From a virus, in IMG/VR virus record IMGVR_UViG_3300044904_000300, positions 62,001 to 126,000 of that record: 64,000 nucleotides of DNA; one strand, written 5' to 3'. Shown in pieces: positions 55,945-63,811 of the stretch. The translations under genes were made by a program, and so were the position numbers. Under the pieces are notes generated by a model. The model worked only from the letters and a program-made list of their open reading frames with translations. It ran no database searches and was not told the DNA's origin. Every line of letters starts with the position of its first letter. Within the stretch, counting starts at the first letter, position 1.

Positions 55945-56380
55945 CTTCACGGACTTCAGCTTCAATCGTAGGGTAGCCCATCAAAATGGCAGCCGCGCAA
56001 CGATGAGTGCCATCCATGACATAGTAACGCTCACCTTGCTTCACGACACTCACCACTTCCTCTTTATTCTCATTCCATCGTGCAGGGTTCGCCTTGATAA
56101 GGCGTTTGAGCAAGGTGATAGTTACCCCATCTTGTGTCGGGATGAGCTTATTCACAGGAACATGCTGTAGTTTCAATCCACCGACCCGTTCCCGATGTGA
56201 AACCACATCATTCCAGCGGGACATCGGTGGATTGTCAGGTTCGTGCGCGAAGATGTATTCGTTGTTCAGCGTTCCACCCCGAAAGAACGGGTCGTGCGGA
56301 AGCTTGGCAATCTGGTCGATTCGCGCAAACGCAGTCTTTTGGTCGACTGCTTCGGTGAAGAACTGAGCATAGCGGAGCAT
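55940..56380 (-). CDS. ParB-like fold protein
   Basis: 146 residues from ATG 56380. The C-terminal VKQGERYYVMDGTHRCAAAILMG segment has the ParB/Srx DG-HR motif; VPVNKLIPTQDGVTITLLKRL is the usual preceding strand-helix. The same fold is seen in the protein at 36521, but the sequences are not close. Its N-terminal half is unassigned. The start is two bases before the stop of the upstream gene, consistent with coupling. Biochemical role unknown (nuclease-like or DNA-binding). Confidence 0.6.
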   Translation of the reverse strand: MLRYAQFFTEAVDQKTAFARIDQIAKLPHDPFFRGGTLNNEYIFAHEPDNPPMSRWNDVVSHRERVGGLKLQHVPVNKLIPTQDGVTITLLKRLIKANPARWNENKEEVVSVVKQGERYYVMDGTHRCAAAILMGYPTIEAEVREA

Positions 56381-56381
56381 A

Positions 56382-56591
56382 TTAGACCCCGCATTTATTG
56401 AGGAAGAACCCTTTGTCGAAGCGAGAATTGTCATCTCTGAATACATCTGCTAGGTCGTTCGCAATTGTATTGAGCACAATTAGTGTTTGCCCGTCCGCAC
56501 GTTTTACGTGGGTCGCAATAATCTTTGCTATTGCCTCATAATGCTGTCGTGTGAATGCCTCGCGAAGACAGTCCTGTTTGAATGTTCTCAT
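56382..56591 (-). CDS. Small helical protein
   Basis: 69 residues, helical and charged (REAFTRQHYEAIAKIIATHV). Coupled by overlap to the downstream ParB-like gene and five bases after the zinc-finger gene. No motif. Its stop region holds an AATAAATG sequence resembling a weak late promoter for the ParB-like gene. Confidence 0.6.
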   Translation of the reverse strand: MRTFKQDCLREAFTRQHYEAIAKIIATHVKRADGQTLIVLNTIANDLADVFRDDNSRFDKGFFLNKCGV

Positions 56592-56596
56592 GACGC

Positions 56597-57532
56597 TTAT
56601 CCTTTATGCTTTTTGAACCACTCGACTTCGCCTTCATGTTTACCTGCAGCGGCCTTACTTGAAAAGTCACCAAGGTTCTTGCCCTTGTGCGACACCAAAC
56701 GATAGCCAGAGCCGTGCTTGACGATGTGCTCATCGACTTCATCTTCCTCACGGGGAGGCACCGTCACATAAATGGTTTTGCCATTCATCGTGACGGGATA
56801 CTTCTTGATCTTACTCTTCGGGGGCGCATCCTCGCCGAGCATGTCGAGCACAACAGTTCCGAATCTCTTACGCATAACACTCTCGTTCTTTGAAATGGCG
56901 ACTGCTGCATCGGCGGTCTCTTTGACAGGGTTCAATTCACCTGGTTCGGGGAGCATTTCATTCACCGGAGGCATCGTAGAGAGCTGTTGTGACTCGTCCA
57001 TTTCTTCGTTGAAACGCACCTTCATGTCTTTGAAGTTGCGCTTGGCGTTGGTCAGGTCTGGAGTTTGCCAGGTTTCACGAACAGAAGGTGTGAGACGATT
57101 TCCCTTTACATCGTGCGTCCACCAGACCTGTATCGTTGTGCCCTTACGATACAGCGTGCCATCTAGCACCTCGGCCTTCTCATCGTAGTCCTGGCGAAGG
57201 TCGGGAATACGGGGTTCGTTTGCTTCATCAATCGCTGTGCGTGTGACGAACTTGGCGCATGTGCAGTTTGGATGCAAGCACGCCTCGGGATCATGCTCCT
57301 CGCCAGGATGTCCACATGCAGCACAGACCTCACCACCCGCTACATCTTCCTCGGAGACGACCGTATCATCTTTGATTCGTAGGCCCTTGTCTTTGGCGCA
57401 CTTGCGGTGCATCAGGGAGATGTAGTCCAGGTCCCCGGCAAAGTCGTAGACAAACTGGTCCACGATATCACCGATAGGCTTGTTGTCCTTCATGACAGGT
57501 TTGCGACAGATTGAGCAGTAGGTAAGGGACAT
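56597..57532 (-). CDS. Zinc-binding protein of unknown function
   Basis: 311 residues. The N-terminus has a CxxC (YCSICRKPVM) and later C-H clusters (CAACGHPGEEHDPEACLHPN), so two zinc sites are likely. The middle is acidic and Pro-rich. The C-terminus (KKYPVTMNGKTIYVTVPP, HGSGYRLVSHKGKNLGDF, then a KKHKG end) is a small alpha/beta domain with a lysine-rich tail. A late promoter on the minus strand and an AGGAG SD precede it. No family recognised. Confidence 0.65.
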   Translation of the reverse strand: MSLTYCSICRKPVMKDNKPIGDIVDQFVYDFAGDLDYISLMHRKCAKDKGLRIKDDTVVSEEDVAGGEVCAACGHPGEEHDPEACLHPNCTCAKFVTRTAIDEANEPRIPDLRQDYDEKAEVLDGTLYRKGTTIQVWWTHDVKGNRLTPSVRETWQTPDLTNAKRNFKDMKVRFNEEMDESQQLSTMPPVNEMLPEPGELNPVKETADAAVAISKNESVMRKRFGTVVLDMLGEDAPPKSKIKKYPVTMNGKTIYVTVPPREEDEVDEHIVKHGSGYRLVSHKGKNLGDFSSKAAAGKHEGEVEWFKKHKG

Positions 57533-57549
57533 GCAGCACTCCTAAACAT

Positions 57550-57556
57550 TATTTAG
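57550..57556 (-). promoter_or_regulatory. Late promoter (CTAAATA), minus strand
   Basis: CTAAATAA upstream of the zinc-binding gene, leader about 12 bases with AGGAG. Confidence 0.65.
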
Positions 57557-57570
57557 GGTGCTCTGTGTGC

Positions 57571-57729
57571 CTAATACTTACGCTGCCAGATGGGGAGATT
57601 GTCTTGCGGAGTGCGGGGAGGTGGGAGAGAACGCGGGGCCGTCGAGTCGGGTGACGGCCCCGTGAAAGCGTCTCGGATCATCGACACCCATGCTATTGTC
57701 ATAATGGCATAGTAGAGGATGATCCACAT
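57571..57729 (-). CDS. Small membrane protein of 52 residues
   Basis: The frame from ATG 57729 to TAG 57571 encodes an N-terminal hydrophobic helix (MWIILYYAIMTIAWVSMIRD) and a Pro-rich tail (APRSLPPPRTPQDNLPIW). It starts four bases after the stop of the secreted protein gene, so it is an operon member. Without it the gap would be about 200 bases of apparent noncoding DNA. A strong 10-bp hairpin (57634-57662) lies within its coding sequence. Confidence 0.5.
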   Translation of the reverse strand: MWIILYYAIMTIAWVSMIRDAFTGPSPDSTAPRSLPPPRTPQDNLPIWQRKY

Positions 57730-57733
57730 CGTT

Positions 57734-58399
57734 CTAGTCCTGATGACGAATCGTGATCGTTTCGCCTGCGTTCAAGTTGATTGTATACTGCCATTCTTGA
57801 TCGCTTGCATGAATCGTGATCGTGTGCTGTCCAGGTGTAAGACCGAGTGTATTGATTTGTGTGAGAAGTCCATGCGTCTTTCCGTCCACGAAGACTTCGG
57901 CGTCAAGCGGGAACGGTCCAAAGGCGACATGTGCGTAGGTGTCGTTCTGTTGAACGCTCACAACGATATCAGGATAGGGGTACCAGAATCCGTCATCAAA
58001 GAACCAGATGCGAGGGCCGAATTCATAGAACCACGGTGTATAGTAGCCCATCCAATAGCGGCCGCCATAGAACCAATTGCGTCCATGCGGTCCGTGCCCA
58101 TAGGGACGATAGCCGTAGCCTTCCTGACGACCGCCACGCATTCCCTGACCTCCTCGCTGATAACCTTGCCGATCACCCTGAGGCGGCCGAGGAACTGCAT
58201 GTCCCTGACTGCCAGGGGGACGCGACGGAGGCGCAGCGTGCTGCTGTGCTGGAGGTGCGGGACGCTGTGCGGGCGCCGCATGAGAGACTGGTGCGCTTGC
58301 GTGACCGCCACCTCCATGTGTCGCCGGACGCTGGGCGAGTGCGGGACTTGCCACTAATGCCATCGCGAGAACGATGCCGAGAATGTTGAACCTTGCCAT
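57734..58399 (-). CDS. Secreted His/Gly/Pro-rich protein with PEGA-like domain
   Basis: 221 residues from ATG 58399 (SD AAAGGAG upstream). A clear signal peptide (ARFNILGIVLAMALVASPALA) with cleavage at ALA-Q. Residues about 25-120 are low-complexity His, Pro and Gly (PAQRPAPPAQQHAAPPSRPP). An aromatic region follows (GGRYWMGYYTPWFYEFGP). The C-terminal 60 residues match the PEGA-type beta domain (AEVFVDGKTHG, LTPGQHTITIHASDQEW). Sec-exported proteins of bacterial style are unusual in a T4-like phage. It has a sigma-70-type promoter and may be acquired host DNA that modifies the envelope. Confidence 0.75.
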   Translation of the reverse strand: MARFNILGIVLAMALVASPALAQRPATHGGGGHASAPVSHAAPAQRPAPPAQQHAAPPSRPPGSQGHAVPRPPQGDRQGYQRGGQGMRGGRQEGYGYRPYGHGPHGRNWFYGGRYWMGYYTPWFYEFGPRIWFFDDGFWYPYPDIVVSVQQNDTYAHVAFGPFPLDAEVFVDGKTHGLLTQINTLGLTPGQHTITIHASDQEWQYTINLNAGETITIRHQD

Positions 58400-58447
58400 G
58401 ATGTGTAACTGTCTCCTTTGAGTAACAATCGCGCTACTCTTCTCTAT

Positions 58448-58476
58448 ACTATAGCACAAACCATTCCGCCTGTCTA
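58448..58476 (-). promoter_or_regulatory. Sigma-70 type promoter, minus strand
   Basis: TAGACA, 17-base spacer, TATAGT on the minus strand, driving the secreted protein gene. The same variant -35 (TAGACA) occurs in the CobT-like gene promoter. It lies just at the end of the next upstream gene. Confidence 0.7.
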
Positions 58477-59811
58477 TGCAAATAGTTCGTAGTTGACCCA
58501 GCCCTGTTTTGCCGCAGGATCGGTAATCGGTGCCTTGCTTCCGATGATGCGAACCTTGGCCGACTTGGTCGAAAGGAATGAAAACCCGAGTTGTCCCTGG
58601 TCCTTTTCCCACAGCGCATTCTTTAGATTCGCCTGCCAATAGTCTTTTCCTACAAGAATCGTATGAAGCGCGGCCAGGTCCGCCTTGCTCTGATTGATCT
58701 GTGCCGCGATCACCTGATTGAAAAATGCGGTAATACTCAAGGGAAGCGCGTCTTTGATCTGAGGATTGATATTTTGAGCCAGACCGGTATTCTTACTGTT
58801 CGCATACCACGACTGTATCGCAGCCTGAATCGTTGCGACCTCTGGTGACTTCTTGCCCGCGATAATCTGAAGCGCGGCCGCCTCTATGCCCGCATCACTT
58901 AACTGTGAAGCCGGGATCTTCAGGATGTACCGCACCCCATATGCGTAAACAATCGTGCGAGAGTCTTTCTCCGTGTGTCCCGCCGCCGCAGCGACGATGT
59001 TCTTCAGGACCCCCGGCTGGAGCTTATGTTGAGCATCCAGTTCCCGAGCAGGCACTAATAGATTGCCAAAGAAGCTCGCCTTGGCGCCGACTCCATACTT
59101 GGAGGAAATGCCATAGAAGCTCTTGTCCTGCATTTCCAAGAAGCTGTCCACACCACGAAAGGCGGGGTCTGTGGGCACATGAAATGCAGTGGGCCGGCCC
59201 TTGAGTGGTGACTGAATACTCAGGACCCCGGCCTTGTTTCCAAGTAGGACCCAGCCGACGAGGAGTTCTCCAACATAGACGCCGAGTTTCTTCCGCACCG
59301 CCATATCAATTCCGCGCCAATCTAATCCCGACCGAGGTGCGGCAAAGAAATCTTCAAAGACCGAGGCGACACCTTTACCAAGTTGTGAAGCTGACGCGCA
59401 TCCCTCGATGATGCTCTTCTTAATCATGGCCGCCGATGTGAACGTAGCAACGGGAATCGGATGACCATGATACTTGAACCGACCTTGCCGAGCCCGACCC
59501 GCAAACTTCCGAGCATCCAACGCGGAAAGTGACCCCACCCCGCTGGCGCCTGCTCCAGAGGAAGGCTTATGCGTGATGGACCAGGTATTATCAACGAGCA
59601 CATGCCCGTAGACCGAGTGATCGGAGACCCAGCGTCCAGAAGCTCCAAAGACTTTGGCGAGTGCCTGGAGGAGTTTCTTTCGGGCCTGACGGTCCTTTTC
59701 GGGAGTCCGGATAATGAGTTTCTTCGAGGAAGCCGACGGCGACAGCACCTGGGAATAGCCCGCAGACTTGAGGACGGAGAGGAGTTGTGCTTGGGTGCGT
59801 GGTGTCGGCAT
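58474..59811 (-). CDS. Unrecognised 445-residue protein
   Basis: 445 residues from ATG 59811. The start was chosen because the minus-strand late promoter CTAAATA is five bases upstream, whereas the 99 in-frame codons further upstream are Pro/Ser/Leu-rich and look noncoding. The N-terminus (TQAQLLSVLKSAGYSQVLSP, KKLIIRTPEKDRQARKKLLQ) is helical and basic. The middle has SKYGVGAKASFFGNLLVPAR; the C-terminus ends VNYELFA. No catalytic motif or cysteine cluster found. The late promoter suggests a virion or assembly role, or an injected protein. Confidence 0.65.
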   Translation of the reverse strand: MPTPRTQAQLLSVLKSAGYSQVLSPSASSKKLIIRTPEKDRQARKKLLQALAKVFGASGRWVSDHSVYGHVLVDNTWSITHKPSSGAGASGVGSLSALDARKFAGRARQGRFKYHGHPIPVATFTSAAMIKKSIIEGCASASQLGKGVASVFEDFFAAPRSGLDWRGIDMAVRKKLGVYVGELLVGWVLLGNKAGVLSIQSPLKGRPTAFHVPTDPAFRGVDSFLEMQDKSFYGISSKYGVGAKASFFGNLLVPARELDAQHKLQPGVLKNIVAAAAGHTEKDSRTIVYAYGVRYILKIPASQLSDAGIEAAALQIIAGKKSPEVATIQAAIQSWYANSKNTGLAQNINPQIKDALPLSITAFFNQVIAAQINQSKADLAALHTILVGKDYWQANLKNALWEKDQGQLGFSFLSTKSAKVRIIGSKAPITDPAAKQGWVNYELFA

Positions 59812-59816
59812 GTTGG

Positions 59817-59823
59817 TATTTAG
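59817..59823 (-). promoter_or_regulatory. Late promoter (CTAAATA), leaderless spacing, minus strand
   Basis: CTAAATA with five bases to the ATG at 59811. Confidence 0.7.
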
Positions 59824-60790
59824 AGCGCGCCCGGGACAGAGGCTAAGACTGGACTCTGGCAATAAGTTAGAGGGATTCAGATGGGCAGAGAGTGTGCCGA
59901 GGACTGGCAAGGTCCCCGGTGGGGACCTGACTATAGTGGAGGGAAGTGGAGAGGGGTGGGGAGCGAGAGCGGGCAGCGCGGCCCTAGGCGCAAGAATGCC
60001 TTGCGGGCAAACGAATAGGCGCAAGAAGGGATATGAGAGGAATGGGTAAGGAAGGCTGGAGTTTTGGGGCCTGGGCCAAAGATGATGAGAAGGGACATGA
60101 AGGGACATGGGGTTTTTGGATTCGGCTAAGCGCCCCGACGAAGGCGAAACCTCATGGCACCTTAAGGTATAACAGGTATAAGCTATGGCCTAGGCCTCCT
60201 CGCGCGCCCCGAAACTTTGGCGTTCGGCAAGTGGCGATTTCGTGGTGTGTGTTTAAGAGTATTAATATAACTCGATATAACTTCCATAACACTTCATAAC
60301 ACTTCGCAGCACTTCGAAAAACTTCGTCGTTCGCAAGGCCGCACAGAGCACGGGCTAACACTTACCGAAATTGAAACTCGCACAACGTTTGAAGTATTCT
60401 GTGTGTAGTCTCGTTCAGGTGTTAATATAAGTTCTATAAAATTTCGACATGTGCATTCCACCAGTTGTGCGACCGCCAAAGTCTGGTAGAGTTTATGGCC
60501 TTCATGGCCCGGGGCCCCGGGGCGGGGGGCTGCAGCCCGGAGCCTAGGCCCTGTGCGGCATTTTCTTGTGTCAAGTTTTGAGGGTGTGCATTAATAATGA
60601 ACGCCTCACGCCTTCAGAGACCTAATGAAAACTCTAATGTTTTTACATGGTGCGGAAACTTGCCGAGCATACCAAAAATCAGGCAAAATGCTAATGTTTT
60701 CGGCAGCGTAAGAAAAGCGAAAGTCGATCCCTGTAACCTGTTGCGTTTATTGGTGTGCTAAAATAGGACACTTTAAGGGGCAGAATTCAG
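59824..60790. repeat. Repeat-rich noncoding region between divergent genes
   Basis: About 1 kb without a credible gene. It contains an 8-bp hairpin AGGTCCCC-GGT-GGGGACCT (59910-59928), TAGGCGCAAGAA twice (59985, 60016), tandem AGGGACATG (60091-60110), phased ATAACACTTC-type units every ten bases (about 60267-60325), and a GC-rich stretch full of palindromes (60497-60560). Candidate origin or control region. Confidence 0.6.
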
Positions 60791-60819
60791 TAGACAAGCG
60801 GGGGCCATGAGCGTATAAT
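60791..60819 (+). promoter_or_regulatory. Sigma-70 type promoter of the CobT-like gene
   Basis: TAGACA at 60791, 17-base spacer, TATAAT at 60814-60819, six bases to ATG 60826: the +1 is the start codon. The 13 bases ATGAGCGTATAAT recur at 63792. Confidence 0.8.
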
Positions 60820-60825
60820 AGAATC

Positions 60826-63327
60826 ATGAAGTCGAGCACTGCTCAAGTCACTAGTATGTTGGATCTGTTCAACGATTCGAAGCGTGCGGTGGCGAACCTG
60901 ATGGCGCGTGAAAACATCACCGTCCAGGTGATTGACGGGCTCGACACCGCGAAGTTCTCGCCGGAACTTCGAATCCTTCAAGTGCCGAATTGGACCGGTC
61001 TGACCGTGGAGCAGTGCGACCTTCTGATGTCGCATGAAATCGGTCACGGGCTCTTTACTTCGCGTACCGCCGGCAAGGGTCTGAAGCCTGGACTGTTCTC
61101 GTACCTGAACATCATCGAAGATGCTCGCATCGAGCGCCGCATGAAGGGCGCGTTCCCTGGTCTCGCCCCGACGTTCTTCAAGGGCTATCGCGAATTTCAC
61201 ACCAACGGCCCGATCCTGAAGGGGACCAACACTGCGTTGATCAACCCCAAGACCGGTGAACAGGTCGCGATTGCTTCCATGAAGCTCATCGACCGTATCA
61301 ACCTCCACTATAAGATCGGCGCGTTCGCGACGGTCCCGTTTACCGCCGAAGAGCGTGTGTGGCTGTCGCGCATCGATAAGGCGACCTCGACTGAGGATTG
61401 CCTGACTATCGCCCGCGAGCTGCACAAACTCGCGAAGGAACGGGACACGAAGGAACAACAGCAGAACCCCTCGAACCAGCCGAACCCCTCGAAGGGGCCC
61501 AAGCAGGAAGAGACCGAAGAGTCGGATTCGGATAACTCGCAGGACCAGGACGCCAGCGATGGTGAGAGCCAGGACGGCGACGAAGACGAATCGGACGACC
61601 AGAACGGTGCGGGCGACACGTCGGACGAAGAAGACGAAGACGAAAAAGACGGCGAAGGCGCTGGCGACGAGGACGAAGACGAAAAAGACGCCGATGGTGG
61701 AAACTCTGCCGACGGCGAATCTGACGAAAACGACGAAGACGAATCGGACGAAGCCAAGAGCAAGAGCGATGGCGACAACCCGCATGGTCAGGACCAGCAG
61801 AAGGACGCGTCGAACGCGGCCGGTGCTAACGATGACCCGAGTGCGGATACTGACGACCAGACGCAGGAAGGGCTGAAGAACATCGCCGCGAAAGCGGGTA
61901 CGAGTGTTGTGCAACATCTTCTCTATCCGGTGCTCAACGATGAGGTCATGAAGGATCGAATCGTTATGGCGCGCGATTTCGCTGAAAAAGCGCACAAAAC
62001 CCTCGCCGCGAATGGCGTAGCCGCGTCGGAACTTGAGGCGCTCGAAGGCATTTGGAATGATCAGTTTCTTATGACCGCGAAGCATATGGCGCTGGAGTTC
62101 GAACGCCGTAAGAATGCCAAGTGCCTCGCGAACGTCAAGACCGCGAAGTCGGGGAAGCTCGACCTGACGAAGCTCTCGCAGTATCGCTGGACCGAGGACC
62201 TCTTCAAGCGTTCCATGACCGTGCCGAACGGCAAGTCGCATGGCATCGTCATGATGATCGACGGTTCGGGCAGTATGTCGTCGCAGTTCGCTGCCGTCAT
62301 CGACCAGACGCTGCTCTTCGCGGTGTTCGCCTTCCAGGTGAATATCCCGTTTGAAGCTTACATGTTCTCGGACGCTGCTGCGCAGGATGCGAATGGTAAC
62401 CCCATCCGCTTCTCGTTTGTGTCGCAGGGGCTGAATACGTTCACACTCGGCGAGTCGGGCCGCCTGATTGGCCTCGTGAATACGACCACGGACCGTGCGG
62501 GTTTCAAGCGCCAGATTCGTGCGCTGCTTGCTGTGAAGACCGCGTATGACCGCAAAGCTAACGTGTCGCAGGAACTGTCGGGCGCTGTCCATCAGATTCC
62601 CGATGCGGCGCTGTGCGGCACGCCGTTGTTTACGGGCATGATGATTGCCGAGCGTATTGTCGCCCGCATGAAAAATCAGCAGAAGCTCGATAAGACGACC
62701 TTCATCGTCATCACCGATGGCGAGGACACGAACCGCCTGTGGTTCAAGACGAACACGCCTGACCCGTATGCGTATGCACGCCGCGCTGGTTACACCAGCC
62801 TCGACAGCCCGTTCGTCGTGCGCGATGCAGTCACGAAGAAGAATCTCTCGTTCGTGCAGACCGACACGTATTATGGTGCGACCATGCCGCAGAACGGGGT
62901 GCTGACTATGCTCCTCGACGTCATGAAGCTTCGCCATGATACGCGCACCGTGTATATCTACATGCAGGAAGATCGCAGCCAGTATTACTACTCGTGGCAG
63001 AAGCCCAAGCGCGTGACGTATCGGACCGATGGGTTCGACTATCTCATCCGTGCGGGGAAGCAGGAAGCTGCGAAGAGGATCGAGCCGACGACGATCACCG
63101 AGGCGCTCCGCGCTGATGGTCAGTATGTGCTGCCGTCGGACATCGCTGTGGCGGACCTCGCGATCATCCTGCCTGTGGGTAGCGTGACGCTGACGGAAGA
63201 CGAATTCAAGAAGCTCGATACTGCCGACCTCACGCAGAAGAAGATCGCTGCGGAGTTCACCAAGAGCATGGTGAAGGCACAAGCGAATCGCAAGTTCGTC
63301 AACAGCGTGGTGCCTCACCTCGCGTAA
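60826..63327 (+). CDS. CobT-like protein: HExxH peptidase-like domain plus VWA domain
   Basis: 833 residues. The N-terminal domain has a gluzincin-type motif LLMSHEIGHGLFTS (H70, E71, H74) and a downstream NIIEDARIERRMKG with the expected third ligand. Residues about 215-345 are an extreme Asp/Glu/Ser linker. The C-terminal half is a von Willebrand A domain with MIDAS DGSGSMSS near residue 477 and ITDGEDTNR further on. This architecture matches CobT-like cobaltochelatase subunits and related VWA proteins that pair with AAA+ (CobS/MoxR) ATPases; CobS is common in cyanomyoviruses. Predicted role: metal-dependent or chaperone-like remodelling, with an ATPase partner outside the window. The transcript is leaderless by prediction. 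Confidence 0.85.
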   Translation: MKSSTAQVTSMLDLFNDSKRAVANLMARENITVQVIDGLDTAKFSPELRILQVPNWTGLTVEQCDLLMSHEIGHGLFTSRTAGKGLKPGLFSYLNIIEDARIERRMKGAFPGLAPTFFKGYREFHTNGPILKGTNTALINPKTGEQVAIASMKLIDRINLHYKIGAFATVPFTAEERVWLSRIDKATSTEDCLTIARELHKLAKERDTKEQQQNPSNQPNPSKGPKQEETEESDSDNSQDQDASDGESQDGDEDESDDQNGAGDTSDEEDEDEKDGEGAGDEDEDEKDADGGNSADGESDENDEDESDEAKSKSDGDNPHGQDQQKDASNAAGANDDPSADTDDQTQEGLKNIAAKAGTSVVQHLLYPVLNDEVMKDRIVMARDFAEKAHKTLAANGVAASELEALEGIWNDQFLMTAKHMALEFERRKNAKCLANVKTAKSGKLDLTKLSQYRWTEDLFKRSMTVPNGKSHGIVMMIDGSGSMSSQFAAVIDQTLLFAVFAFQVNIPFEAYMFSDAAAQDANGNPIRFSFVSQGLNTFTLGESGRLIGLVNTTTDRAGFKRQIRALLAVKTAYDRKANVSQELSGAVHQIPDAALCGTPLFTGMMIAERIVARMKNQQKLDKTTFIVITDGEDTNRLWFKTNTPDPYAYARRAGYTSLDSPFVVRDAVTKKNLSFVQTDTYYGATMPQNGVLTMLLDVMKLRHDTRTVYIYMQEDRSQYYYSWQKPKRVTYRTDGFDYLIRAGKQEAAKRIEPTTITEALRADGQYVLPSDIAVADLAIILPVGSVTLTEDEFKKLDTADLTQKKIAAEFTKSMVKAQANRKFVNSVVPHLA

Positions 63328-63349
63328 TTTGGAAGGACTGAGAGAGAAC

Positions 63350-63514
63350 ATGGGAAACCCTGCTAGTGAAACGCTTCGAATGCTGCCGAGTGCCCCCACG
63401 GGTAACACCGCGCATATCGGACGCATCGAGTCCATTATCACCTCGTTGGTGATGCGAATTGCGGACCTTGAAGGTCGCCTTTCGAAGCTAGAACAGAAGG
63501 TGGAGAAGATATAG
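63350..63514 (+). CDS. Small coiled-coil protein
   Basis: 54 residues from ATG 63350 (a TTG seven codons upstream is possible). The C-terminal half MRIADLEGRLSKLEQKVEKI is a strong heptad coiled coil. The stop is followed by a 297-base regulatory region. It lies 22 bases after the CobT-like gene, so it is probably co-transcribed. Function unknown. Confidence 0.55.
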   Translation: MGNPASETLRMLPSAPTGNTAHIGRIESIITSLVMRIADLEGRLSKLEQKVEKI

Positions 63515-63565
63515 CGAAACCCAAAAGGGGAGGCAACCCCAATAAACTGCCGACTTTCATATACG

Positions 63566-63610
63566 AAGGGGTCAGGACTGGGTAGGAACGACAAACCCGA
63601 CTGACCCCTT
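63566..63610 (+). terminator. Large stem-loop (terminator-like)
   Basis: AAGGGGTCAG (63566-63575) pairs with CTGACCCCTT (63601-63610), extended by GGGT/ACCC inside. Followed by AGTGTTTATC, not a clean T-run. It closes the CobT-like operon or acts as an attenuator for the next gene. Confidence 0.6.
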
Positions 63611-63685
63611 AGTGTTTATCCTGCCCGATAGCACACGCTGCCAAGCGCATCCTGGCGAGACCTTCGCTTTTGTTATGCTTTCTGA

Positions 63686-63699
63686 TTACAATTTTGTAA
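63686..63699 (+). promoter_or_regulatory. Operator-like dyad, site 1
   Basis: TTACA-ATTT-TGTAA inverted repeat. An identical core occurs at 63751-63764, 65 bases away centre to centre, both upstream of a consensus promoter. Confidence 0.6.
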
Positions 63700-63748
63700 G
63701 TGCAACCTGACTTGCGTGACTTTCGCTTTCTCTTCAAAAATCTGCTTT

Positions 63749-63766
63749 GGTTACAATTTTGTAACC
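63749..63766 (+). promoter_or_regulatory. Operator-like dyad, site 2
   Basis: GGTTACA-ATTT-TGTAACC, a 7-bp inverted repeat, ending nine bases before the -35 box of the last gene. A binding protein here could activate or repress that promoter. Confidence 0.65.
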
Positions 63767-63775
63767 ACTATTCGA

Positions 63776-63804
63776 TTGACATCGGCAGGATATGAGCGTA
63801 TAAT
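63776..63804 (+). promoter_or_regulatory. Consensus sigma-70 promoter
   Basis: TTGACA at 63776-63781, exactly 17 bases, TATAAT at 63799-63804, seven bases to ATG 63812. All twelve consensus bases match; predicted transcript leaderless or nearly so. Confidence 0.9.
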
Positions 63805-63811
63805 GGTATTC

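Noticed and set aside
58716-60108. Extended N-terminus (99 residues) of the 445-residue protein, start at 60108
   Set aside because: The extension is Pro/Ser/Leu-rich without structure, overlaps repeat-rich DNA, and lies upstream of a late promoter placed exactly for ATG 59811.
60361-60480. Possible tRNA on the minus strand near 60.4 kb
   Set aside because: A GGCGGTCGCACAACTGG-like segment recalls a D-arm, but no T-arm GTTCRANNC or acceptor pairing could be found.
60787-63594. A 935-codon open frame on the minus strand opposite the CobT-like gene
   Set aside because: It is the shadow of a high-GC-third-position coding frame: Arg/Leu/Val-rich with no motif, while the plus strand has HExxH and VWA motifs and a promoter.
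63716-63811. Upstream ATG at 63716 for the last small gene
   Set aside because: It would place the start before the operator and the consensus promoter; ATG 63812 is at the predicted +1.
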